DNA from: Chthoniobacter flavus Ellin428
GTDB taxonomy: Bacteria; Verrucomicrobiota; Verrucomicrobiia; Chthoniobacterales; Chthoniobacteraceae
Length of the DNA: 59,208 nt
Direction of reading: 5' to 3'
Assembly (NCBI RefSeq): GCF_000173075.1
Contig: NZ_ABVL01000033.1
Span: 1-59,208, forward strand
Shown here: positions 1 through 8,254 of the stretch, one piece after another
Layout: every line of letters begins with the position of its first letter
How positions within the stretch are numbered: the first letter of the stretch is position 1
The notes under the pieces: generated by a model
The model's database searches: none
What the model was told of the DNA's origin: nothing
Seen by the model: the letters and a program-made list of their open reading frames with translations, nothing else
Made by a program: the position numbers and the translations under genes

Positions 1-365
1 ATCGTGCATCCCAAGCGCCGCCAAAGCGCCAAGGCTAAATAGACCTGGCCAAACTGCCGCAACCGTTCCACGCGCACGCGAGAAAGATCCACCTGCGCCC
101 ACTGCGGCGGCGGTAGGGACGGTGGCGCGGCCGGCGATCCAAAAAGATCTCCCGGCGGCGTGGGCTCCGCAGGCGCCCCATCCCCATCCAGTAAACGCGC
201 TATCTCCTCCCAGCCGGCCCGTTCCTCTTCGTCGAGTCCGGGCAGTTTGCCTAGCGTCGCCACCACCCGCTGCCGCGGCCCGCGCTCCGTGCGGTGACTC
301 TCCACCAAAGTCCAATACTCGTATTGTTGACCGTTCTTCTGTCTGCGATTGCGCCGCAAAAACAT
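1..365 (-). CDS. IS1634-like transposase, N-terminal part (cut by window edge)
   Basis: Read on the minus strand from an ATG at 365, an open frame runs off the left edge of the window (121 codons visible). It begins MFLRRNRRQKNGQQYEYWTL and continues with VESHRTERGPRQRVVATLGK, followed by a segment reading LPGLDEEERAGWEEI. This basic start, the YEYWTLVES block and the RQRVVATLGKLPGLDE block are what I know from the N-termini of IS1634/IS4-type DDE transposases. The catalytic domain would lie to the left and cannot be seen, so whether the element is intact is unknown. Positions 366-515 would hold its left flank; I could not identify a terminal inverted repeat there. Confidence 0.7.
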   Translation of the reverse strand, partial: MFLRRNRRQKNGQQYEYWTLVESHRTERGPRQRVVATLGKLPGLDEEERAGWEEIARLLDGDGAPAEPTPPGDLFGSPAAPPSLPPPQWAQVDLSRVRVERLRQFGQVYLALALWRRLGCT

Positions 366-515
366 GCCCCAGCTTGCCCCTTTCCTCTCTGCTCCAGCAA
401 GGCGGCGGTCTCCACTACAACATCCAATCCCTGACAACCAACCGCCTCTCCAGAAGCCAACCCAACATCCCCTCACGGAAAAAGCTTTTTATCCCTAACG
501 ACTGTCGAACTTGGG

Positions 516-669
516 CTAAGCATTACCCACATCTCAAAAAGACTGCGGATGGGGCCCGCGAATCACGCAGATAACGCGAATGAGGAGGATTTTATTCGCG
601 TGATTTGCGTGATTCGCAGGCCCTTCTTCTCTCCGCGGGACCTTCAAAAAAGATGTGGGTAATGGTTAG
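516..669. mobile_element. 155-bp palindromic MITE-like repeat, copy 1
   Basis: The ends are inverted repeats: the left end reads ctaagcattacccacatct and the right end is close to its complement (agatgtgggtaatggttag). The inner part is also palindromic, gcgaatcacgcagataacg facing a near-complement at 590-618. A second copy at 33890-34044 differs at about three positions and one A. It has no coding capacity. The flanking stretch 670-774 holds nothing I can recognise. It could be a MITE, a REP-like element or a structured intergenic repeat. Confidence 0.75.
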
Positions 670-774
670 CCGAGGCGGCGCCCTCCAGCGCGCTTTCTGT
701 ATCCGAAAATGGTTTTCGAGAGCCGCACTCATTTTCCTCTCGAGCAATACCGCGCCCACCCCCGCTTCCGCCTC

Positions 775-1419
775 TCACCGCAAAAGCGCGGGCAACTCCG
801 ACATGCGCTCAAAGCGAGTCACTCCCGGCACATGAAATTCCTCCGCGTCGCCCGCGGCGATGTAAGCTAACACGCGCATCCCGGCGGCGATTCCCGCGCG
901 GACACCTAACACGCTGTCTTCCACCACCACACAATCCGCCGGCGCCACTCCCATCTCCGCGGCCGCGTGGAGATACAGCCCAGGATCCGGCTTCCAGGTC
1001 CCCAGCTCGTAAGAGCTGAAAATGCGGCCTTCGAAAAAGGGGAGCAACCCGGTGACCGACAAAGCCAGCGCGATTTTTTCGCGCGGCCCATTCGAGGCGA
1101 CGCAGACCGGCATGCGGATCTCCCAAAGCACCTCGTGGATTCCGGGAATCGGTTTCAGGCGGTGTCGGAATGCCTCCGCCTGGCGCGCCCGGAAATTGGG
1201 AGTGAAATCCTCCGGCAAGGGGTGGCCGAGACGTTCGGAGAGAACGGCCACGCATTCCGCCATCTTGCGCCCGCGGAACAACCGCATCGCCTCGGAGAGC
1301 TCCATAGCCAGCGGACCATACTCGCGCGCCGCGTCCACCAGCATCTGCGTCGAGAGTTCCTCGCTATCCACGAGGACGCCGTCGTTATCGAAAATGACGA
1401 GAGAAGGAGGGGAGGTCAC
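775..1419 (-). CDS. HAD-superfamily hydrolase, beta-phosphoglucomutase-like
   Basis: A 214-residue cytoplasmic phosphohydrolase or phosphomutase of the HAD superfamily. Motif I is FDNDGVLVDSE, with the nucleophile Asp11 and acid/base Asp13. The helical cap follows at about residues 20-90, then motif II (CVASNG, about residue 108), the motif III lysine in GTWKPDPGLY and motif IV in VVVEDSVLGVRAG. Length and motif spacing match the PGMB-like subfamily (CbbY/GS1/YniC), whose members act on small sugar phosphates or phosphoglycolate. The substrate cannot be told from sequence. It stands alone between repeats and has no obvious operon partner. Confidence 0.9.
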   Translation of the reverse strand: MTSPPSLVIFDNDGVLVDSEELSTQMLVDAAREYGPLAMELSEAMRLFRGRKMAECVAVLSERLGHPLPEDFTPNFRARQAEAFRHRLKPIPGIHEVLWEIRMPVCVASNGPREKIALALSVTGLLPFFEGRIFSSYELGTWKPDPGLYLHAAAEMGVAPADCVVVEDSVLGVRAGIAAGMRVLAYIAAGDAEEFHVPGVTRFERMSELPALLR

Positions 1420-1517
1420 AAGCGCGGTGCCTTTTTCTAAAGGATACCACGCGATTGGCGAGCGACATCGCCGTGATTTGCGGAGCGGTCCGCACGACTC
1501 AGCCTAAAATCAGGGAA

Positions 1518-1668
1518 TGAATGGCCACAAAGAGGCACAAAAAGCACAAAAGCAGGGTCCTTGCAAAACACGGCAATGTCACCCGCAGGGTGTCGATGAG
1601 CACCACCCGCTTACCTAGGGGAGCATTCTCTTTTTGTGCCTCTTGGGCCTTTTTGCGGCCATTCCCAG
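1518..1668. repeat. Imperfect intergenic palindrome of AAAGGCACAAA-type units
   Basis: The left arm is aatggccacaaagaggcaca followed by aaaagcacaaaag. The right arm (ctttttgtgcctcttgggcc, then tttttgcggccatt) is its near complement, with about 70 bp between. Each arm is built of degenerate short tandem units. In RNA either strand would fold into a long hairpin. It lies between the convergent-side ends of the HAD gene and the DUF1552 gene. Confidence 0.7.
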
Positions 1669-1682
1669 TCCCGCTTTTAGGC

Positions 1683-2972
1683 TCACTTGTACGGCTCGAG
1701 GCCCATGTATTTCTCGATCACTAAACCTCCGCTGATGATCCCGTTACTCGCACCGAACGACTTGGCGTCGACGTTCATGTGCTGGAGCATCCGCACATAG
1801 AGGTTCGAAAGGAGCGTGTTGTTTTTCGGGTCGTAGGCGAGGTGGCCCTGGTGCTTGAAGGTGCCGCCGGCAAGCACGATGGGCAGGTTGTTGTTATCGT
1901 GCGACGAGGAGTTGCCGAGGTTGCTCGTGTAGAGGACCGCGGTGCGGTCGAGGAGGGTGTTGCTGCCTTCCTTCGAGGCCTTCATTTTGTCGAGGAACTC
2001 CGCGAACAACTTGATCTCCTCTTCCTCGATCAAGGCCAGTTGCTCGAGCTTCGCGGGATCCTGCCCGTGATGCGAGGCGTCGTGGTGGCCGAGGGTGACG
2101 CCCTCGATATCGGGCCGCTCCTGGGTGCCGAGCCAGAGCGAAATCACGCGCGTGGAATCGGTCTGCAAGGCGAGATGGACGATGTTGTACCATTGCCGCG
2201 AACGCTCGACCAACTGCGGGCCGCCGAAATCGCTGGTCGGCGTTTGGAAGTCCACTTTCGGCTTGGGCGTCTTGCTCCAGTGCTCGTCCTGCTGCAGCGA
2301 TTGCTCCGCTTCGCGCACGGCGGTGAGGAAAAGATCGAGCCGTTCGCGATCGCCGGTGCCGACCTTGCGGTTGAGCGCTTTGATCTGGTCGCCGACATCG
2401 TCGAGGATGCTCTGGCCATCTTTCACCCGCTGCAATTCCCGCGCTTCCTCGTCCGGCGTGCCGGCGATGAAGAGCTGGCGAAAGACCCGGGTGGCGCGCT
2501 GCTCGGAGGGGATGCGCACGCCGCGCCGGTTCCAGGCGACGTCGCCGCCGCCGATGATCAGCGAAGAAAAGCGCGTCTCGTTGCCGATGTGCGAGGCCAC
2601 TTCCTGGTCGAGCGAGATGCCGTTCTTGATGTCCTTGTCGCGGATCATTTCCGGAGCGACGCCGGTGAAGATGCCGACTTCCGCGAAGTGCCCGGTGGCG
2701 TAGCGATGCGACATGCCGGAGAAGACGGTGAAGCGGTCGCGATGCGCCTGGAGCAGCTTCATGTAGCGGCTCGGCTCGTAATCGCGTCCGGGCTTGGTCG
2801 GAAAAAAGTTCGGGCCGTACATGCCGAGCGGCTGGCCGACGAGGACCAGCCGGGCCGGGTCCTGGTTGGTTCCGGCGCCCCGGGCGGGCATCATGGCTTC
2901 GAGAAACGGCAGACCGATGAGGACACCGGATGCGCGGAGGAAAGTGCGGCGATCGATGCGGGGAGTCGGCAT
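1683..2972 (-). CDS. DUF1552 family protein, Tat-exported
   Basis: A 429-residue protein whose start carries a twin-arginine signal (RRTFLRASG, residues 8-16, then a hydrophobic stretch ending near ARGAG). The rest matches the DUF1552 family as I know it, for example in the blocks VGQPLGMYGPNFFP and VLYTSNLGNSSSHDNNNLP. DUF1552 proteins are exported, of unknown activity, and in Planctomycetes, Verrucomicrobia and Acidobacteria they sit directly after a DUF1592 cytochrome-type gene, as here. The upstream partner ends 128 bp before this start, with a repeat hairpin between, so co-transcription is likely but the spacing is loose. The substrate or partner is unknown. Confidence 0.88.
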   Translation of the reverse strand: MPTPRIDRRTFLRASGVLIGLPFLEAMMPARGAGTNQDPARLVLVGQPLGMYGPNFFPTKPGRDYEPSRYMKLLQAHRDRFTVFSGMSHRYATGHFAEVGIFTGVAPEMIRDKDIKNGISLDQEVASHIGNETRFSSLIIGGGDVAWNRRGVRIPSEQRATRVFRQLFIAGTPDEEARELQRVKDGQSILDDVGDQIKALNRKVGTGDRERLDLFLTAVREAEQSLQQDEHWSKTPKPKVDFQTPTSDFGGPQLVERSRQWYNIVHLALQTDSTRVISLWLGTQERPDIEGVTLGHHDASHHGQDPAKLEQLALIEEEEIKLFAEFLDKMKASKEGSNTLLDRTAVLYTSNLGNSSSHDNNNLPIVLAGGTFKHQGHLAYDPKNNTLLSNLYVRMLQHMNVDAKSFGASNGIISGGLVIEKYMGLEPYK

Positions 2973-2997
2973 AGGAGGGTTAGGTGGCTGGCTGCAG

Positions 2998-3088
2998 TTT
3001 CTTAATCTTAATCTTAATCCTAATCCTAATCTGCTCCGCCAAACGGACGGGGGATTAAGAGTAAGATTAAGATTACGATTAAGACGGC
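2998..3088. repeat. Intergenic palindrome of CTTAAT/ATTAAG units, copy 1
   Basis: The left arm is a run of cttaat-like hexamers and the right arm is the complementary run (gggattaagagtaagattaa and further attaag units), with a short GC-rich turn between. A sister element lies at 32790-32884. Both strands would form a long A/U-rich hairpin. It sits in the gap between the two genes of the DUF1592-DUF1552 pair. Confidence 0.8.
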
Positions 3089-3100
3089 GGTTAGTGTGCG

Positions 3101-5641
3101 TTACTTATCTAGGAAGATCCGGCTGACGACGATTTCATGGACAAGATCTCGAAAACCGTAATTCCGGGGCCGGATGCGAGTGATGATCTGCTCGACGACT
3201 TCGCGGTCGGCAAACTGGATATCGGCCCCGGTCGCGTAGATGAGCAGCTTCTGGGTCAGGCTGCGGGCCAGCTGATCTTTATTCTCCAGCAGGATCTTTT
3301 TGTAATCGTCGATGTCCTTGAAGGGCTTGCCTTCGGCAGTCTGGCCCCCCTGCTCCACCGCCGGGCCGTAATAGGCCTGGCGGCCGGTATTGCGCGGGAG
3401 TTCGACGACCCCGGCCTTGGTCCGCTCGGTGACCCGATAGGAAGTGCGCCAGTTGCCGATGGGATCAAAGTTTTCCAGCGCGAATCCGGGCGGGTCGATG
3501 TGCGTGTGGCAGGTGGCGCAGGCGGGTGTGTGGCGATGCTTGTCGAGCTGCTCGCGAATGGTCGTGGCCCCGCGGATGTCCGGCTCGATGGCCGGGATAT
3601 CCGGTGGCGGTGGCGTGGGTGGCTGGCCGAGAATGCGGTCGAGCACCCATTTGCCGCGCAGCACGGGCGAGGTGCGCGTGCCGTCGGCGGTCACTTTCAA
3701 AATGCTCGCCTGGGTCATGACGCCGCCCCGATGGCTGCCCGGTGGCAGGGTGACTTTGCGGAAGTCGTTTCCCTGCACTCCCGGGACGCCGTAGAGCAAG
3801 GCGAGGCGTTCATTGAGCATCGCCCAGTTCGAATCGACGAAGCTGAGCAGGCTGAGGTTTTTGCGCAGCACTTCCTCGAAGAACGACTCCGTCTCGCGCG
3901 GCATGGACCAGAGGAGCAATTGATCGAAGTCGCTGTAGAGGACCGGATCGGGAATCGTGAAATCGATCTTCCGCAAGTCGAGCCATTGGCCGGCGAAATT
4001 CTTCGTGAAGGCGTGCGCGCGCGGCGAGTTGAGCATGCGCTCCACCTGGGCGTAGAGCACCGTGGGCTGGTGCAACTGGCCGGTGCGCGCCACGGCGAGC
4101 AGCTCGTCATCGGGCATCGTCGACCAGAGGAAATAGGAGAGCCGCTCGGCGAGTTGGTAATCGTCGAGCCGCGGGGTCGTCAGGTCGCCCTGGGCGGTGG
4201 CGCCGGAGAGCGGATCATCGGTGAGGAAAAGGAAATCGGGCGACGAGAGGATGAGCTTGTAGCCGTAGAGCATCGCGTCGAGGAACGAGGCCTTGTCGTC
4301 CAGCTTGGCGTGGACCTTGTCGGCGTAATGCTTCTGCACGTCCGCGCTCACCGGCCGCCGGAAAGCCCGCGGCAGGAAGCTGCGGATGAGGCGCTCGGCG
4401 TCTTCCTTGGGATGCTCGGAATCGGGTTCCAGCGGATCGGCATACCAACTGTCGGCGCGCCGATTGTCCACGTTTGGCAGCCGCGTGTGGGCCATCTCCG
4501 CTTTCACCACGGAATGCGCCTTGAGCGGGACGCCGGCGAAGAGCTGGTTGTAGCTCGCTGGCGGAAAGGCATCGAGCGGACCTTCGATTTTCAGCCAGTC
4601 CACGCGCAGGCCGGGGCCGGTGTATTCCTCGATCGGTTTCTTGAAACGGCGGATGTCCCAGGTGGTGAGCAGGTTCACCACGAACTGCTGACGGCGCGCG
4701 AGATCGATCTCGAATTCGATGACCTTCGGCGGACCAGCGGGGATTTCGTGGACCTCCTTGAGCACCGGCGATTCGCGACCGCTCGACTCGACGGTCATGT
4801 AACCCACGGGAATCGGTTTTCCTTCCGCGCCCACCGCGCCGGCGGACATCGTGATCTTGTAGCGGCCGGCGGTCGGCACCGACGGCGTAGCGCACAGGCC
4901 GTAGCGCGGCAGCGTGCTGTAGATGACCAGCGCGTCGCCATCGAGTTTGCAGCTCTTGGTGAGGGTCTGCTTGAAGTTCGAGCCTTTCTCCGAGATCTCA
5001 CGCCCGCTGTGCTGCTCGCTGAACGGAATCGGCGGGCTCACCGGAATGGCCGAGAGCACCGCTTTCGTCGCGGCTTCCTGGTAACGGAGGAAATGGGTCG
5101 CTGATAGATCGAGCCCGGCGCTGACGTTGTCGAATCCCGCGGTGGTATTGTCCTCCGGGAGCATGTCCTTGAGCGCCACCGGCGTGCCGACGAGATCGCG
5201 CACGGTGTTTTCAAATTCGGTGGCATTCAGCCGCCGCACCGCCACGCGCCCCTGCTTCACCTGATGATCCAGCGAGGCCGCGCGGAGCTGCAGGTAGAGA
5301 AATTGCTCCGCGCCCGTCAGCAACGGCTGCGGCGGACGCTTCTCTTTCTTCGGCGGCATCTCACCGGCGATGAGCTTGTCGAAGACATGCGTCCAGGTGG
5401 CCGCACTCTTCTCCGTCCGAAAATCGGCGGGGAGATTGTCGAGCCGCAGGCCGGCTTTATGGGTCGTCTCGTCGTGACAATCCAGGCAATGGCCTTCGAC
5501 CAATGGCTTGACCGACGATTGAAAATTCGGGGCGGCAACGGCTGGAGCCGCCGTCTGAATCGCCGGCACCGCGCCCCAACTGAAGACACCCGTGGCCAGG
5601 AAAAGACCGGACGAGGCAATCAGAAAGGGGATGCGCTTCAT
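3101..5641 (-). CDS. DUF1592 family c-type-cytochrome-like secreted protein
   Basis: An 846-residue exported protein. The signal peptide covers about residues 1-37. A heme-c type motif HCLDCH (C52, C55, H56) lies in the N-terminal cytochrome/DUF1587 region. The body carries the DUF1595, DUF1592 and DUF1588 regions, including an ACATCHTHIDPPGF block about 130 residues from the end, and finishes with a DUF1585-like tail. This arrangement is the standard PVC/Acidobacteria DUF1592 protein, thought to be a periplasmic redox partner in degradation of complex substrates, though no activity is proven. It is the upstream gene of a pair with the DUF1552 gene. The start at 5641 is supported by the signal peptide that follows directly. 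Confidence 0.9.
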   Translation of the reverse strand: MKRIPFLIASSGLFLATGVFSWGAVPAIQTAAPAVAAPNFQSSVKPLVEGHCLDCHDETTHKAGLRLDNLPADFRTEKSAATWTHVFDKLIAGEMPPKKEKRPPQPLLTGAEQFLYLQLRAASLDHQVKQGRVAVRRLNATEFENTVRDLVGTPVALKDMLPEDNTTAGFDNVSAGLDLSATHFLRYQEAATKAVLSAIPVSPPIPFSEQHSGREISEKGSNFKQTLTKSCKLDGDALVIYSTLPRYGLCATPSVPTAGRYKITMSAGAVGAEGKPIPVGYMTVESSGRESPVLKEVHEIPAGPPKVIEFEIDLARRQQFVVNLLTTWDIRRFKKPIEEYTGPGLRVDWLKIEGPLDAFPPASYNQLFAGVPLKAHSVVKAEMAHTRLPNVDNRRADSWYADPLEPDSEHPKEDAERLIRSFLPRAFRRPVSADVQKHYADKVHAKLDDKASFLDAMLYGYKLILSSPDFLFLTDDPLSGATAQGDLTTPRLDDYQLAERLSYFLWSTMPDDELLAVARTGQLHQPTVLYAQVERMLNSPRAHAFTKNFAGQWLDLRKIDFTIPDPVLYSDFDQLLLWSMPRETESFFEEVLRKNLSLLSFVDSNWAMLNERLALLYGVPGVQGNDFRKVTLPPGSHRGGVMTQASILKVTADGTRTSPVLRGKWVLDRILGQPPTPPPPDIPAIEPDIRGATTIREQLDKHRHTPACATCHTHIDPPGFALENFDPIGNWRTSYRVTERTKAGVVELPRNTGRQAYYGPAVEQGGQTAEGKPFKDIDDYKKILLENKDQLARSLTQKLLIYATGADIQFADREVVEQIITRIRPRNYGFRDLVHEIVVSRIFLDK

Positions 5642-5986
5642 GGCTTCTGGGGGAAGGAAGGGGTTGGGGAGTTAAATCCGAAACCGCGCTTTGGGCAAGC
5701 CCGCGAAAATGGCCGCCGCGGGCTTTTGGACGATAGCGGTCTACCAGAAAATATCTAAACGCAGAGGCCGCGGAGGCGCAGAGAAGAATTGTAGAGGGGC
5801 TGGTGGAGTAAAAAACCGCTAACGGACGCTAATGGACGCGAATACGAAAACGCCTTCACCTCTCTGCTCTATTCGCGTTCATTGGCGTCCATTCGCGGTA
5901 AAAAAACTACGCAGGCGGCGTACATTTTTAGGGTTATTACTACAGAGAAAAAGTGGAGAGAGGCGGGGTGCAATCCGTGGTTCACC
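5642..5986. repeat. Intergenic region with ACCGCGAATGGACGC-type palindrome, copy 1
   Basis: No gene is visible. At 5755-5945 there is a composite repeat: a block aacgcagaggccgcggaggc, a block gagaggggctggtgga-like, then arms made of ccgctaacggacgctaatgg and cgttcattggcgtccattcg which are complementary, and finally tttttagggttattactaca. The same order of blocks recurs at 27225-27452 with strong similarity, so this is one dispersed element family rather than chance palindromes. Confidence 0.75.
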
Positions 5987-7021
5987 TCAGAGTTCGTTTT
6001 GGCAGCGCTCGCAATAGTCCGAGGTCATGTAGTGTTGGACGAACGAAGTCCCGCGCATCTCGGGGAAGATGCGACCTTCCAAACAGACCTTTTCCTGAAA
6101 AATCCGGTAAGCCTCCCGGATCGAGCAATGCTCGCAGATGTGGAAGGCCACGCCAAACAAGGCGAGGTGGGCGAGCGCGGTTCGGAGGGCCAGCGCCGCC
6201 TCATGATCGGTCAGTTCCGCATCCGCCGGGGGCAGCCGGAATTCCCGCAGCAAATTCTCAATCAAGGTGCCGTCGCTCTTCTCGATCAAATCATCGAGCA
6301 ACTCCCACTCGGCCCGTTCCGGGAAATCGTCGGAGGGAGCGGTGATCTCGCGATCGAGACGCCGCGCCGCCTGTTCCAATTCCCGGTTCAGATCGTCCGG
6401 GACCAATCCATAGCCTTCTTCTTCGGGGGCCTCCTCCGAGAATTCGCCATCTACGTCGGGCAGATCGAATGAGTCGATTTCCTCCACGGTCCACGCCGTC
6501 TCGCTTTCGCTTTCCGGCGAGGCCACGCTTTCCGGTGCCCCACTTCCCGTTCCCCCCTCGCCCGCCGCCGGTGACGACGGAGCTTCGTGATCATGGACAA
6601 AGCGCATCCTGGGCTCGGCCAGTTCCACGACCACCCGGCCATTCTGGCTGAACCATTCCAGGTAGAGGCAGCGGCACCATCGGACGGGCGGCGGTTCGCC
6701 CTGCTCCGACCGGCGGTTCAACTCATCGGTCGAACCATCAACCGTCTTTCGCTTGAGGGCCGCGGTCATGGTTCCGACCGCGCCAATCTGCTGATTGCGA
6801 AACTGCGCGACGCGCGCACGATCGTCATCCGTCGCCGGCCGATCGTTCCGCGGCACTTCAAACTCGAAACCCCGGCCGCGCAGGTCTTCCGCCGGAATAC
6901 CGGTGAGCTCCACCAAAATCGGCGTTTCTTCACCGCGCAAAAGCAGCCGCCCATGCACGCAGAATGGACGCGTGTTGTAGAAGACGCCCGCAATGACAAG
7001 ATCATCCAGTCGAAAGGCCAT
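5987..7021 (-). CDS. Hypothetical protein with C-terminal CxxC pairs
   Basis: A 344-residue protein that I do not recognise. The N-terminal 140 residues look globular (VRWCRCLYLEWF is a striking block). Residues about 150-230 are acidic and low in complexity. The C-terminal third is helical and carries two cysteine pairs, HICEHC and YCERC, which could bind a metal. There is no signal peptide or membrane segment. It starts 100 bp from tRNA-Thr on the same strand. A function cannot be assigned. Confidence 0.7.
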   Translation of the reverse strand: MAFRLDDLVIAGVFYNTRPFCVHGRLLLRGEETPILVELTGIPAEDLRGRGFEFEVPRNDRPATDDDRARVAQFRNQQIGAVGTMTAALKRKTVDGSTDELNRRSEQGEPPPVRWCRCLYLEWFSQNGRVVVELAEPRMRFVHDHEAPSSPAAGEGGTGSGAPESVASPESESETAWTVEEIDSFDLPDVDGEFSEEAPEEEGYGLVPDDLNRELEQAARRLDREITAPSDDFPERAEWELLDDLIEKSDGTLIENLLREFRLPPADAELTDHEAALALRTALAHLALFGVAFHICEHCSIREAYRIFQEKVCLEGRIFPEMRGTSFVQHYMTSDYCERCQNEL

Positions 7022-7121
7022 GCTGCCCTTTTAGATCTCACGAGAAGCGGGAACAACTGCGTTTTCGCTCAGTTCCAGAGGCTAAACGCGCCACGAATCA
7101 TTCAGTCGAACCCCTCGAAGC

Positions 7122-7197
7122 TGGAGCCGGCAATCGGGCTCGAACCGATGACCTGCTGATTACAAATCAGCTGCTCTACCAACTGAGCTATGCCGGC
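7122..7197 (-). tRNA. tRNA-Thr (anticodon UGU)
   Basis: The minus strand folds into a complete cloverleaf. The acceptor arm pairs GCCGGCA (7197-7191) with TGCCGGC. The D-arm is TAGCTCAGTTGGTAGAGC, the anticodon stem is CTGAT/ATCAG with loop TTTGTAA giving anticodon TGT, and the T-arm holds GGTTCGAGCCC. The 3' CCA is encoded at 7124-7122. The discriminator is U. Confidence 0.96.
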
Positions 7198-7596
7198 ATG
7201 ACGATCTGGGATCGTGCCTCTGGAGGCGGTTCAGTTCTTCGCACGCAACCGCGTCGCGGGCAAGCGCCATTTGGCCGACTTGTCGAACGTGATGGGCATG
7301 AGTTCCGCCGCGTCATCGACGGTCTTTGCGGCAAATCGCTCGGAAGCGACTAGCGCAGATCGCGCATGTGCCAAGAGCTGTTGCCTGCCCCTTCTTCCCG
7401 CGAGAAAGACCCACCGCCCTCGCAGTGAATTTGCCCCGCTGAGAAGGGTTCCCAAAGCCCCACTCTGGGAACGAGGATCGAATAGTTGCCTTTCAGTAGG
7501 TGTTCAGAACCATCCTTCGCCTCCCGCCGAGTTTCTCTTCTCTTCTACATACGCGACTGCTAAATGCGTGGTGAATATCTGAGGCCCCGCGTGTTT
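7198..7596. other. Gap between tRNA-Thr and DUF262 gene
   Basis: No convincing gene. A 74-codon minus-strand frame at 7231-7455 has a plausible C-terminal half (AELMPITFDKSAKWRLPATR) and could be the end of a lost gene, but I see no family match or clear start. The last 100 bp before 7597 should hold the promoter of the DUF262 gene; no consensus box stands out. Confidence 0.5.
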
Positions 7597-8254
7597 ATGA
7601 GTACAGAAGACCCGAGTTTTATCGACCCCGATCTTGCAGACGCCGAGCAAGACCCGGATGAGGTTCCAATTCGTGACCGCCGCCTAGTCACAAATCCTTA
7701 CGATTTGGTTGTCGAGGCTCTAATTGACCAAATTGACAACGGAACAGTGTTCTTGCGACCGCTCTCCGAGCGTCCGAGCTTCCAACGACGATATGTATGG
7801 CCGAACCTTCTGGCCTCGCGCTTGATCGAGTCGGTTCTCCTGAATATCCCGATTCCGCCGTGTTATCTCTCCCAAAATGAAGATTTTGAACTCGACGTGA
7901 TCGACGGACAGCAGCGACTTTTTTCGATTTATCGGTTCCTCGATAACCAGTTTGCGATCGCGGGACTTGAGGTCTTGAAAGAGTTGAATGGGTTGCGCTT
8001 TCATCAACTGGAGCCGAGGGCGCAGCGACAAATCAAAACTCATACAATCCGCTGTGTTCTAATCTCGAATGAGTCGCATCCGGAAATAAAATTCGACGTA
8101 TTTGAACGGTTAAACACCAACACGGTTCCATTAAATGCTCAAGAGTTACGAAATTGCATCTATCGCGGCGCGCTCAACGAGTTCTTGAAAGATGCGGTAG
8201 CAAATGCGTCGTGGCTTTCTATCCTCGGGAAAAAAGCGCCAGATAAAAGAATGA
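7597..8254 (+). pseudogene. DUF262 (GmrSD-type) N-terminal domain protein, 3' end lost to an IS
   Basis: The frame opens at ATG 7597 (MSTEDPSFIDPDL) and is coherent for about 219 codons up to the left end of the ISL3 element. DUF262 hallmarks are present: QRRYVW (residues 63-68), the DGQQR nucleotide-binding motif (103-107), FDVFERLNT and LNAQELRNC. DUF262 proteins are DNA-targeting NTPase/nuclease subunits, including GmrS of the GmrSD type IV system that restricts modified phage DNA. The full family is longer, and the usual C-terminal helical region is missing. Downstream of 8254 the frame continues only into IS sequence. It is probably a dead remnant of a defence gene or a truncated nuclease-like protein. 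Confidence 0.8.

Noticed and set aside
1779..5104. Long plus-strand frames opposite the DUF1552 and DUF1592 genes
   Set aside because: Antisense shadows in GC-rich genes; the minus-strand proteins have clear families and signal peptides.
7122..7197. tRNA-Thr as attachment site of an island containing the cassette array
   Set aside because: The array lies on the 5' side of the tRNA, and no copy of the tRNA 3' end or integrase was seen.
7231..7455. 74-codon minus-strand frame as a gene
   Set aside because: No family match, no clear start or ribosome site; kept only as a remark.
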